A stretch of 22,811 bases of DNA from a virus. Location: positions 1 through 22,811 of the IMG/VR virus record IMGVR_UViG_3300035701_007033; one strand, given 5' to 3'. How positions within the stretch are numbered: the stretch's first letter is position 1; every line of letters begins with the position of its first letter. Positions 1 to 7,615 of this stretch are shown here, one piece after another. The notes beneath the pieces are model-generated. The model did not search any database and was not told the DNA's origin. It was given only the letters and a program-made list of their open reading frames with translations. The position numbers and the translations under genes are program-made.

Positions 1-237
1 GACCACCTCTCCTTGCGGTTCGTTACTATACTGCACCGGCCCCAACGGGCTATATGATGGTGGAACACGTAGAACATGAGGGTCACGTAGCGGCATGTTG
101 TAGACAGTTCTATCCTGCGGCGGTGAAGACTCAGCAACATCGGGCCTAGACTTGGGTCGGAATAAAGCCCAAGCCAAAATTGTTGCCGCAAGTACTGCTA
201 TCAAGAGACAAGGTAGGAGCCATTCTCCCCAATCCAT
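1..237 (-). CDS. Membrane-anchored protein, partial (3' end beyond window)
   Basis: The frame starts with ATG at 237, preceded by AAAGG six bases upstream, and stays open for 79 codons to the window edge, so the C-terminus is missing. Residues 6-22 are strongly hydrophobic (WLLPCLLIAVLAATILAW), followed by a basic FRPKSR stretch. This predicts one signal-anchor helix with the rest extending into the cytoplasm or periplasm. The following visible part is rich in Pro, Ser and Val and looks disordered. It follows the preceding gene after a 29-base gap on the same strand. No family is recognised; a short spanin-like or pilus-accessory role is possible but unsupported. The gene call rests on frame, RBS and a sensible membrane segment. 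Confidence 0.6.
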   Translation of the reverse strand, partial: MDWGEWLLPCLLIAVLAATILAWALFRPKSRPDVAESSPPQDRTVYNMPLRDPHVLRVPPSYSPLGPVQYSNEPQGEVV

Positions 238-266
238 CGGATGCCTTTGTCTGAACGCGGTTATCC

Positions 267-1031
267 TCATAGCCCTACGATTCCACCCTTAAACCCCAGC
301 GTTTCCAACTTCTCCGCGTTGCCTGCTTCCAGACCAAGACGACCCCCTATCCCCGACCAGCACTCTCCCTGTGCTAGGTATTGTCGGAACCGAGCACTTG
401 TCGGGTCATGCTGCTGGATCAACTGTACTTGCGCCCCCTCAAAGTGCTTCACATCCGGCTGCATGTAGCAACCTGGACACAAGGTGAAGCCAACAAAGAC
501 CACCTGAACCCCATTATAGCGATTGATAGTCTTCTGAAGCATGTAGTCCAGAGGACCGTATACATCGTGCAGCAGGTCCCAATCGATAGTACCATAGAAA
601 GGCCGTGCTCCGGCATCGACAATTAGCGGGGCCGTCTGCTCGACAAAAGCAGCCATCCGCCGCACGTTCCACTTATCCACCCAGCCTACATGCTTATAGC
701 TCAACTCCGGGCCATGGTTACCAGTAATGATTCCCATCACACGCGGTGCCACCTCACGCAAGAAGGCTAAGTGTGCTTCGTAGTCGGGCAGCGGTTCTGG
801 TGGGAAGGGACCGGGTTCCTCCACCCCACCGACGAATAGCGGAACGCTGACTACATCATTGGGTTCGAGCGTAGCCAGAAACTTGTCGCGATCCCCTACT
901 CTTTCAAGATACTCGCCTGGGCGAGGAGAGTGGGCCTCCAGTCCTCCTCGAATGGGCACTACCATATGTCCCCTAAATCCCTCGGGCAATTCCGCACCTT
1001 CTGCTCCCAATCGGTATAGGTCCAGACTCAT
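267..1031 (-). CDS. Uncharacterised protein, possible TIM-barrel fold
   Basis: A 254-residue protein whose ATG overlaps the stop of the upstream gene in an ATGA junction, so it is translationally coupled to it. There is no signal peptide or membrane segment. The alternation of short hydrophobic strands (VVSVPLFVGG, VMGIITGNHG, QVVFVGFTLCPGCYM) with helical stretches, and the closing LGFKGGIVGL, fit a beta/alpha barrel such as a glycosidase-like enzyme. No catalytic motif can be assigned. It contains CPGC near residue 190, but no second Cys pair that would make a clear zinc site. It sits next to another barrel-like protein and downstream of a GH123-like protein, which makes a glycan-related role plausible but unproven. 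Confidence 0.7.
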   Translation of the reverse strand: MSLDLYRLGAEGAELPEGFRGHMVVPIRGGLEAHSPRPGEYLERVGDRDKFLATLEPNDVVSVPLFVGGVEEPGPFPPEPLPDYEAHLAFLREVAPRVMGIITGNHGPELSYKHVGWVDKWNVRRMAAFVEQTAPLIVDAGARPFYGTIDWDLLHDVYGPLDYMLQKTINRYNGVQVVFVGFTLCPGCYMQPDVKHFEGAQVQLIQQHDPTSARFRQYLAQGECWSGIGGRLGLEAGNAEKLETLGFKGGIVGL

Positions 1032-1777
1032 AATTCAGGACCTTCCTGCGACTCAAGTAGCTCTGAAAGTGCCCGATTTATTGCACTGACATGTTCAGGG
1101 TTCCGCTTTATGCCTGGAAACTCTTCGATATCGCTCCACCCATAATAGCCAAAACCCCTGGCTCCCGCTGCGTAGCCTGCCAAGATCTGTGCCATAATTC
1201 CATCAAAGCCGATCGGCAGAAACTCCCATTCGTAAAGCCTATGGGCCGTCACCTGTACCCACATCCACCATTGCCTCTGGTGTTGAACAGCAATCGAACC
1301 TACCAACCGAAGATTGTACCAGTAGTCATGCCGCCAGTTCAGCAGTGTTTGCTGGAGGGCAGACGGTTCCGGATCATAACTGTCCCGCCAAACCGGATAG
1401 TGGCAGAGCATCGGCGTCAGCATCGGAGCCAGCTCCATGAAGGTATGCAGATAGACTTCATACGTTGGTGCCTCTAGGTAGTCTAGCAACCGCGTATAGA
1501 CCGCCGAGACGAGTGCCGGAAAGACCATCCCGGGATAGAGTGCAGCCAAATGCCGCGCCTCCGCGTTGGCTTGCTCCAGCTTCGAAATAGGAATATCATC
1601 TCCCAAGGTGAACCCGATGACGCCGGGCCTCCAGCCCACATGGGGCTGCACTATGAAACTAAGTCCGGTGTCCCCCCGGAAAGCAGGATTACCGTTGAAG
1701 ATGACATTGCAGCCGGTAGAGGCCACTCGGTCGTAGTCCATGGGATCGTCTACATGACTCATGATCTTTGGTATCAT
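1028..1777 (-). CDS. Putative TIM-barrel glycosidase-like protein
   Basis: A 249-residue protein starting in an ATGA overlap with the upstream acetyltransferase gene. Strand-like segments alternate with helices, and near the C-terminus ILAGYAAGARGFGYYGWSD resembles the last barrel strands of retaining glycoside hydrolase-like proteins, where a Gly-rich strand ends in an aromatic-Trp motif before a final helix. Several Trp and Tyr residues (RHDYWYNLRL, QRQWWMWV) are consistent with sugar stacking. There is no signal peptide, so it would act in the cytoplasm or be carried by another route. Family membership cannot be fixed by eye. It could equally be a catalytically dead barrel. Context is the same coupled operon as the GH123-like gene. 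Confidence 0.7.
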   Translation of the reverse strand: MIPKIMSHVDDPMDYDRVASTGCNVIFNGNPAFRGDTGLSFIVQPHVGWRPGVIGFTLGDDIPISKLEQANAEARHLAALYPGMVFPALVSAVYTRLLDYLEAPTYEVYLHTFMELAPMLTPMLCHYPVWRDSYDPEPSALQQTLLNWRHDYWYNLRLVGSIAVQHQRQWWMWVQVTAHRLYEWEFLPIGFDGIMAQILAGYAAGARGFGYYGWSDIEEFPGIKRNPEHVSAINRALSELLESQEGPEL

Positions 1778-2349
1778 AAAGACCTCGCCCTCAAGAGCAT
1801 TTCCGGTCTGGTCGCTGGATTCTGACTCAATATGTCATATATCTTAGCCCAACGCTCCTGCATACCTTCAGTATGCATAAAGGGGACAAACCCTAACCGC
1901 AAGTAGGTCACAATAGCTGGCAATCGCCAATCCCTGGTTATCAAATAGATGTGACGATAGCCAGCTCTGAGTAAGTGAGCCACCACTGCACTGGCTACTG
2001 CTTGTCCCAAACCATGATGGCTATGCGCTGGGTCAGCAACGAGCATTCCCAATTCTCCTCCTTGAGGATGCAGCTCCTCTTCCCTATCAACAGCGCAGGC
2101 AGCGGCCACAATCTGCTGAGTAGGACGGTAGACCACCAGAAAGAAACCACCAGGCAGGGCCTGAGATAACAATGCAACTAGGTCATCGCGAGTCAACTCC
2201 TCGAAACCTGCATCAGCTTTAGCCACGAGTGCAAGCCAGCCCGGTTCATCCTCCGGCGTAAACTGCCGCAAAAAGTAACCAGGCTCAAGATTGACAGCAG
2301 GAGGGCTGTCGAGTAGATGTTCCGGCCAGATCATATGTAGCTGAGGCAT
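1774..2349 (-). CDS. GNAT-family N-acetyltransferase
   Basis: A 191-residue protein with the layout of the Gcn5-related acetyltransferase fold. A central strand and acetyl-CoA loop (GELGMLVADPAHSHHGLGQAV, about residues 98-118) is followed by a helix, then a strand with YLITRDWRLPAIVTYLRLGF, the usual motif B ending in the LGF turn. The pyrophosphate-binding loop reads HHGLG in place of the common R/Q-x-x-G-x-G/A, a mild deviation. GNAT enzymes move an acetyl group from acetyl-CoA to an amine on a small molecule or protein; the substrate cannot be told. It starts seven bases after the stop of the GH123-like gene and overlaps the next gene by an ATGA junction. Confidence 0.85.
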   Translation of the reverse strand: MPQLHMIWPEHLLDSPPAVNLEPGYFLRQFTPEDEPGWLALVAKADAGFEELTRDDLVALLSQALPGGFFLVVYRPTQQIVAAACAVDREEELHPQGGELGMLVADPAHSHHGLGQAVASAVVAHLLRAGYRHIYLITRDWRLPAIVTYLRLGFVPFMHTEGMQERWAKIYDILSQNPATRPEMLLRARSL

Positions 2350-2356
2350 AGTTTGC

Positions 2357-3940
2357 TCACTTCAGCAAGGCTACAATCAACCTAGCGCACTCGTCTCGCA
2401 TCGCATTCAGGTCAACCACAGTCTCTTCATCCCGTACCCGAATCAAGAACTCGTTGTCCGGGTCTAACTGCTTGAGCAGCGTCAGGTAGCGGTAGTCGTT
2501 CACCCCTGCTGCGAACCCCTCCCACTGGAGGGTATCCACTACCCCGTCAATCGTCGGATAGGCGAACATGTGGCTGCGGAAGTGGTCGCCCTCCGGGCAG
2601 CCGAAGTCGTCCCAGGGGTGCTTGCTGCCCACCCAAACGTGCATATAGGCATACTCCATACTGCCTGCTATCCATGGTCTATTGAAGAGCATAAGCCCCT
2701 GCTGCCTTCGGTAGCCTTCAGGGTCCTCGCACGCCCCACCGGGCCGCCCATAGACATAGGTTTCTATCCCTGCTGCCCTTAGTTCCATAGTCGCTTCGCA
2801 TCCGGGCCAAGTCCCACCACGCGAAACTATGTCCTGGAGTACTTCCTTGCAAGCAAGGACGGTCTTCTCTGGCATTCCTGATACTGCTCCATATATCTTC
2901 AGGCCGCCCCTCCGTGCCGCCACCCAAAGAGGATATTGCTTTCCTATCCCATCTTCCCTAGCCTCGTCCTTGCAAAATGAATACACCTGCTCCACACCGT
3001 ATCCTTCACACTCAGCAACAACCCGACGTGCATAGGCTTCAGTATCAGCCTCCAACTGGGGCAGCATACTGGGAACAAAATCGTCCCTTAACATCTGCGG
3101 CCCCACACAGCATCCAGTTAGAAATCGGCGATTATTACACCCTGCCTCCTGACGAAGCGCCAGAACATCGTCTAGCTGGCTCTCGCCTACCGCCGTCCCC
3201 GGGTTCCTTATCCCATGAACCACCATGTCCCTCAGGTCGGCTAGCATCTGTGCCGGCGTGCGCCACTCGGGATCAATTCCCGGTTCCCCTCCGTTCAACC
3301 TAGCACGGTAAAAGATACTGTAGTCCACAGATGGGTCAGGTAAGTCGAAAGGATAGACAGTCAACTGCACAGACAGGATTATCGGCATCTGACCACCCGC
3401 AGAGATCCTTAGGTGGAACGGATACTCACCCGATTTCTGGGTAACAGGGATTGCTACAGTCAGCATCACGCCTTGCTCGAATCCCGGCATGAACATCCCA
3501 TCGTCACAGTCCAGCGGCTGCAACTTCTTGGCGTCCCGAGGAATGTCTGGATATGTGTTTACTACTTCCTTGGGATTGGAATCCACTAAGTTGCCATCGT
3601 GCAGCAGTAACTCGGGGACATATTGGGGACGGTCGGCTTCCATTGCTGTGCGGCCAGCCTGCCACCACCACTTAATCCAGCGCAAGTCACAGGTCTCCGG
3701 CCAATCCGATTCAACCATGAGTTTCCGTACCGACGGGTCGCCGCATATGTAGAATGCACCATTTACCCGTTCGCCCTGACAACCACGGAGGTAGAGTGTG
3801 GGGACAGGTTCACTGCCTATCCGGTGTGGCATGAACTCGTGGCGAACATTGCTAATTGCCGGCACTAGGTTTACTTGCATAGCTACCACCGACTTAGGCC
3901 AGAGAAGACTTCCTGCTATGAGCAGCAACTTCCACTTCAT
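2357..3940 (-). CDS. Secreted GH123/DUF4091-like glycoside hydrolase
   Basis: A 527-residue protein with an N-terminal signal peptide: a basic MKWK, a hydrophobic core, and a likely cleavage after VVA at residue 20. A beta-rich N-terminal part to about residue 200 precedes a barrel domain. SFCKDEARED places an Asp-Glu pair at residues 325-326, where GH123-type enzymes carry their catalytic acid pair. The C-terminal segment TLQWEGFAAGVNDYRYLTLL matches the closing motif of DUF4091/GH123 proteins, which act on N-acetylgalactosamine-containing glycans. That assignment is from memory of the family. The ATG overlaps the upstream stop by four bases (ATGA). Export of a glycosidase from a phage-linked operon is unusual. 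Substrate unknown. Confidence 0.8.
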   Translation of the reverse strand: MKWKLLLIAGSLLWPKSVVAMQVNLVPAISNVRHEFMPHRIGSEPVPTLYLRGCQGERVNGAFYICGDPSVRKLMVESDWPETCDLRWIKWWWQAGRTAMEADRPQYVPELLLHDGNLVDSNPKEVVNTYPDIPRDAKKLQPLDCDDGMFMPGFEQGVMLTVAIPVTQKSGEYPFHLRISAGGQMPIILSVQLTVYPFDLPDPSVDYSIFYRARLNGGEPGIDPEWRTPAQMLADLRDMVVHGIRNPGTAVGESQLDDVLALRQEAGCNNRRFLTGCCVGPQMLRDDFVPSMLPQLEADTEAYARRVVAECEGYGVEQVYSFCKDEAREDGIGKQYPLWVAARRGGLKIYGAVSGMPEKTVLACKEVLQDIVSRGGTWPGCEATMELRAAGIETYVYGRPGGACEDPEGYRRQQGLMLFNRPWIAGSMEYAYMHVWVGSKHPWDDFGCPEGDHFRSHMFAYPTIDGVVDTLQWEGFAAGVNDYRYLTLLKQLDPDNEFLIRVRDEETVVDLNAMRDECARLIVALLK

Positions 3941-4848
3941 TCCCGACCCCTAATCTGATCGCACACATCCTGAGCCAGCGGAGACTCGGCATCCGCAAGG
4001 TGAAATGCAATGGTGCCGGGTCGCGTAGGTTTTTGGAGTATATCGTTTGGGATGTTTATGCAGTCTCGACTCTCTTGGTCTCGACGGAAATCCAACTCAC
4101 GCAAGGTACCTATGATCTCCTCTCCAGTCACCCCCGCCTGCTTCAGCTCAAGAATACTGGGGGCAAACTCGGCGGAAGGGCTTCCTACTGTGACAGACTC
4201 CTTGAAAAAAGTCCATCCTCGCCGCACAACTGGAATGTACCACTGCTCCGGTGCCGCCCAACCCAACTGGCAACACAGAAAGTCGTACAACAAAGCCTCG
4301 CCCACCAAATCCCACCCCCTTACAAAGCCAGTGACACCAAAGAAGCGGTGCTCCACTACGCAGGATAGCACACTCCAAGGCACGTACTGGAGTGTCTCAG
4401 TACCGAATCTACCTATCCGTCGCCACAGGACACCCAAGTTACTTCCTGGTTCGGTAATTTGCGGCTCCTTGATGTTCAGGTAGGCTGCACATTCTACCAT
4501 TAGGTCACGTGTTTCCGAAGATCTACCTATGAAGTCAGGCGGGCATCCCAACCAAACCAATGCTTCGACAAATCGTTCTTCGTATTCATTCAGTGTCAAT
4601 GACCCAGGAGCCTTATCCAGCCGCTGGATGCGGAATAGATCTTCGTCAAGGACTAGCACAAACTTTCCGCCCTGTCTTGCCGCCAACCGCCAATTATGCC
4701 ACGCAGTCCAGGCGTGGCCCAAGTGAAGGTCCTTGTGGGGCGTGGGCCGGAAGCACGTAGTAAAGGTACTGCCTATACTGATGTGAGACATCATTGCCCT
4801 GGTAAACTGAGCATGTCCGGGCCTATCTATGCCTGGAGTGCAGTCCAC
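3937..4848 (-). CDS. Class I glutamyl-tRNA synthetase-like (GluQ-type) protein
   Basis: About 303 residues covering only the catalytic half of a GluRS/GlnRS-type class I synthetase. FRPTPHKDLHLGHAW (from about residue 33) holds the signature HIGH-type motif. VRGWDLVGEALLYDFLCCQLG (about 176-196) matches the conserved region where GluRS reads RGxDL before the active-site helix. The second ATP motif, normally KLSKR, is degenerate (FFKES). No anticodon-binding domain follows, so length and layout match glutamyl-Q tRNA(Asp) synthetase, which glutamylates queuosine; the GluQ zinc site is not evident. Start: the ATG at 4857 has GGAG directly abutting it, whereas the GTG at 4848 has GGAG seven bases away and was preferred. 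Reaction and substrate are unproven. Confidence 0.75.
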   Translation of the reverse strand: MDCTPGIDRPGHAQFTRAMMSHISIGSTFTTCFRPTPHKDLHLGHAWTAWHNWRLAARQGGKFVLVLDEDLFRIQRLDKAPGSLTLNEYEERFVEALVWLGCPPDFIGRSSETRDLMVECAAYLNIKEPQITEPGSNLGVLWRRIGRFGTETLQYVPWSVLSCVVEHRFFGVTGFVRGWDLVGEALLYDFLCCQLGWAAPEQWYIPVVRRGWTFFKESVTVGSPSAEFAPSILELKQAGVTGEEIIGTLRELDFRRDQESRDCINIPNDILQKPTRPGTIAFHLADAESPLAQDVCDQIRGRE

Positions 4849-4866
4849 ACCAAACATCTCCTATAA

Positions 4867-4895
4867 GGGTGGTATGCCGGTCAGCAATACCACCC
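4867..4895 (-). other. Nine-base-pair hairpin upstream of the synthetase-like gene
   Basis: GGGTGGTAT and ATACCACCC form a perfect 9-bp inverted repeat with an 11-base loop in the gap between the prepilin stop and the synthetase-like start. No T-run follows on the transcribed strand, so it is not a standard intrinsic terminator. It may be an attenuator, a processing site or an mRNA-stabilising structure. Confidence 0.6.
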
Positions 4896-4909
4896 CAATC
4901 ACCAGCTAT

Positions 4910-5686
4910 CTATTGCATCCAGTTGTACCACGACGGCAGTATGTCTGGGTCGAGTCGTTCCCAGATAGGAGGGACTCCGTAACCAGTTCCACCGTCCACG
5001 CTACAGACTGAGGCTTTCAGATACTCCACATGGCCGTCGCCAAACAGGACGTTAGCAGAACCCCGCAGATAGTCGGGTACTGCTCCATTATCATCAGGCA
5101 CGTGGTAGCCTCTGATGCAGAATGGGGGTGCTACGTCAGAGCGGTAAGCGGGTTGTATCCCGTTGACCGCATCTGAGCCGCTCTCTCCTCTGCCTCCCCG
5201 TGCCGTGGTATTGCTGCTCCAGGTAATGAGCGAGGTAGTTGCATCGCCCAGCACGAACAACCGGTCCGGGCGCGGCAATCTGCCCGTATCTACACCGCCT
5301 GCCCAGAAGTTCATGCCATAGTCACCCATATGGTCGCTGTGAGTGTTTTTGTTGCCACCTATCACAAACGAAGGGACCATCTTGCAATGATTTACCTTCT
5401 CCGTCACAGCGTAGGGCCGGACGGCATTGAACCAGCAGTTCCTCCACATTGCGTCCACCGGATTGTACGACGGCGGAAAACATCCGTCGTAGTCAGCCGA
5501 ATATAACGCGAAGGCCACTCCCAGGTTGTAAACATTCGACGTACAGGCGGCCTTCCAACCCGCTGCCTTTGCTTTGGAGAACACCGGGAACAGAATCGCC
5601 GCCAGGATAGCGATTATCGCTATCACCACCAGCAACTCAATCAGGGTGAAACCTTTACGACCAGTTGTCAAGGTACGATACTTCAT
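4910..5686 (-). CDS. Prepilin-like protein with N-terminal methylation motif and C-terminal DGH signature
   Basis: A 258-residue type II/IV pseudopilin-like protein. The short basic leader ends at Gly12; GFTLIELLVVIAII follows with the conserved Glu at position 5 of the mature chain, then a long hydrophobic helix. A prepilin peptidase (PilD type) would cleave after Gly12 and methylate Phe13. The C-terminal ANVLFGDGHVEYL is the DGH signature of the large pseudopilin group common in Planctomycetota and Armatimonadota (DUF1559-like). The start has GGAG upstream. Unlike the neighbouring enzyme genes it has gaps with hairpins on both sides rather than overlaps. No other pilus gene is present, so it would need the host's assembly machinery. 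Its role in a phage setting is unknown. Confidence 0.9.
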   Translation of the reverse strand: MKYRTLTTGRKGFTLIELLVVIAIIAILAAILFPVFSKAKAAGWKAACTSNVYNLGVAFALYSADYDGCFPPSYNPVDAMWRNCWFNAVRPYAVTEKVNHCKMVPSFVIGGNKNTHSDHMGDYGMNFWAGGVDTGRLPRPDRLFVLGDATTSLITWSSNTTARGGRGESGSDAVNGIQPAYRSDVAPPFCIRGYHVPDDNGAVPDYLRGSANVLFGDGHVEYLKASVCSVDGGTGYGVPPIWERLDPDILPSWYNWMQ

Positions 5687-5705
5687 CTTCCATCTCTCCT
5701 TTTGC

Positions 5706-5744
5706 GGTGGGGATTTCCCACCACGGTAGCCGGGACTTCCGGCT
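5706..5744 (-). other. Two adjacent hairpins upstream of the prepilin-like gene
   Basis: Within the 58-base gap, GGTGGG (5706-5711) pairs with CCCACC (5717-5722), and AGCCGG (5728-5733) pairs with CCGGCT (5739-5744), each with a five-base loop. Neither is followed by a T-run on the minus strand. They lie just after the stop of the upstream gene and before the prepilin RBS. Confidence 0.55.
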
Positions 5745-6797
5745 TTAGTTTTGCTCTAGCCGCACTAGGTGCGGACGAGTAGCCAGTAACGAATACGGCT
5801 CTAGAATCTCACGGGCACGGTTCTCATTCTCGGGCTTGAGCAGCTGGTCGGCTTCTGCCCAATACCCAGTGAGTCGCTGCTCGTAGGCGGTGCAGAGGCC
5901 CCAAAGCAAGTGTTCTCGCCAGGCGAAGCCGCTAGTACCCCCACCAGCTACGCAAGGCGCTGCTCCCAAGTTGGGATGAACTATGTTTGCCACAGCTCGT
6001 AGGTGCTCCGGTCGTTGGGACTCGTAGACCCAGGGAACTGTCCAACCTACCGGCACTCCGGTCTGCTGGGTGAACTTATGTCCCCACCGGCACCAGGCAA
6101 AGTGCAAGGAGGTACCGTAGCCAATAGCTAGGTCTCGATAGCCATTGCCGCACCAAGGACCTACCTGCATCCAGACCTCCGGGGCCTGGAGCGCCGCCAA
6201 CCGTACTACTTCCTCGGTACGTCTGAGCATACCCTGTTGAATAAAGTAGAAGGTCTTACCCTGCACATCCTCCTCGGGGTGCGCCGCCGGCAGTTCTCCG
6301 GGGTAGAGCGAATCATAAGCTCGCAAGGCATGTTCGTCAAAGACCCAGTACTCTTGAGAACGATGGTCCCCATGGGGTTGCTGGTGCCAGGAAATGGGCA
6401 TGACCGAGGCATCGCCGACACCGATGGTGGTAACAAAGCCCGCCAAGCTACCTTCAGTTAAATCGGCGGCCCTAGCAAACTGGTCCCGTATCAGGTCCAA
6501 TGCCTCAGGGTTCCAGAAGGACGGCCAGTTGTTCGGTGGCACTACTGGATCCTTGCTCTCAAAGCTCGACAGACCCTCGTGATTGCGAAAAGCCAGGTGG
6601 GGATAGTCCTCTTTCAGCCGAGGATGCCACGCCTCCGGCACCAAAGCATAGAGTTGGATATGGTGGTGTCGGGCGTAGGCGGCCAGGTCTGGCAACTCCG
6701 GGCAGCTGGGAACGACTAGATGCGTGAAGCCTAGGTCTGTTGCCCGAGCCAGATCATCTACCCCCACCTGGTTAGGGATATGTAGCCAAAGATCCAT
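5745..6797 (-). CDS. Putative TIM-barrel (glycosidase-like) protein
   Basis: A 350-residue protein starting in a TAATG overlap with the papain-like gene. The opening MDLWLHIPNQVGVDDLARA followed by LGFTHLVVPS reads as the first strands and helices of a beta/alpha barrel of the kind found in GH-like proteins. FWNPEALDLIRDQFARAADL is a typical strand-helix transition in such barrels. Many Trp and His residues lie at strand ends (SWHQQPHGDH, WMQVGPWCGNGY, FAWCRWGH). No signal peptide or membrane helix. A catalytic acid pair cannot be named with confidence. Its position beside a glycosyltransferase, a peptidase and other barrel proteins suggests a glycan-active or carbohydrate-binding role; this is inference from context and fold. 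Confidence 0.75.
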   Translation of the reverse strand: MDLWLHIPNQVGVDDLARATDLGFTHLVVPSCPELPDLAAYARHHHIQLYALVPEAWHPRLKEDYPHLAFRNHEGLSSFESKDPVVPPNNWPSFWNPEALDLIRDQFARAADLTEGSLAGFVTTIGVGDASVMPISWHQQPHGDHRSQEYWVFDEHALRAYDSLYPGELPAAHPEEDVQGKTFYFIQQGMLRRTEEVVRLAALQAPEVWMQVGPWCGNGYRDLAIGYGTSLHFAWCRWGHKFTQQTGVPVGWTVPWVYESQRPEHLRAVANIVHPNLGAAPCVAGGGTSGFAWREHLLWGLCTAYEQRLTGYWAEADQLLKPENENRAREILEPYSLLATRPHLVRLEQN

Positions 6798-7615
6798 TAT
6801 GTCGCCAACTCCACGAACTCCATCTCCCCCAGCGCCCAGCAGTCATCGGCCAGACCTTGGAGGATGTATTCATAGGGCAACCAACCATACCCACCTTCGC
6901 CCCAACCGGTCCCCCAACTGTTCCGAATCAGTAAGGCTCCTTTCGCATCATCATAACCTACCGCCGCCACTGCATGCCCGCCGACTACCTCCTCGCCAGG
7001 CAGGGGCGGGGGAATAACCCCGGTCTTGTTTACCGCCTCGGTCATCAGCGACTGAAAGCAGGTAAAGCCGAAGGCGAAGGGCAGACCCTTAGCCAGGGAT
7101 AGTTTCAACTCCTCCAGCGTCTGCAGGTGATAATAGACCATGGCTCGATAGTTCCCCGCGAAGGCGTAGCAGAAGGCCGTCGGCTCCTCGTCGAACTGGT
7201 CCGCCGCATAGGGCCAGAAGCTCTCGGGGCAGAGACCGAAAAGTCGCATAGCCTGGATAGTGTTGCGGAGAAAGGCCCCGGTGTCGCCAGTCCAACCCAA
7301 CAAAGAACGGGTGACCTTATAGAGGAAGCGTCGGCTGGCGTCAATGTGCTGACTGTGCAGGGTTCGCTGGAGGTGCTCAGCGATTCCTACCACCGCGTGC
7401 GCGGTGCAGGAACCCAACTGCCCCTGGTCCTCTATTGGAGAGTCACTGGCCCGTAGGTCTACGCTAGGCGGCAACGCCTCTACCCCTTCCTTGATGCCCT
7501 TAGAGTTGCCAGTCATGTAGCGGAAGGCGCAGCGCACCCGAGGACTGCTCACCGTGTAGTCTCGATGGTCTGGCGGGTCAGGTAGCCAACCGAATCTAGC
7601 TATGCGGTAAGGCAT
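6797..7615 (-). CDS. C1A papain-like cysteine peptidase
   Basis: A 272-residue protein with all elements of the papain active site. DQGQLGSC (63-70) supplies the oxyanion-hole Gln64 and the catalytic Cys70; GGHAV holds His214; and RNSWGTGWGEGGYGW holds Asn232 in the canonical NSWG motif. The N-terminal GWLPDPPDHRDYT is the typical lead-in of the bacterial and phage branch. There is no signal peptide and no long inhibitory propeptide, so it is either cytoplasmic or delivered by the virion. It starts inside the 3' end of the glycosyltransferase gene with GGAGG five bases before the ATG (16-base overlap). Function could be host protein cleavage, capsid or tail maturation, or cell-wall-linked proteolysis; the sequence does not decide. 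Confidence 0.93.
   Translation of the reverse strand: MPYRIARFGWLPDPPDHRDYTVSSPRVRCAFRYMTGNSKGIKEGVEALPPSVDLRASDSPIEDQGQLGSCTAHAVVGIAEHLQRTLHSQHIDASRRFLYKVTRSLLGWTGDTGAFLRNTIQAMRLFGLCPESFWPYAADQFDEEPTAFCYAFAGNYRAMVYYHLQTLEELKLSLAKGLPFAFGFTCFQSLMTEAVNKTGVIPPPLPGEEVVGGHAVAAVGYDDAKGALLIRNSWGTGWGEGGYGWLPYEYILQGLADDCWALGEMEFVELAT

Noticed and set aside
1091-1477. A 128-codon plus-strand frame
   Set aside because: It is a shadow of the barrel-like gene on the other strand, with no RBS and no recognisable fold.
4010-4483. A 157-codon plus-strand frame
   Set aside because: It lies fully antisense to the synthetase-like gene, whose motifs are clear.
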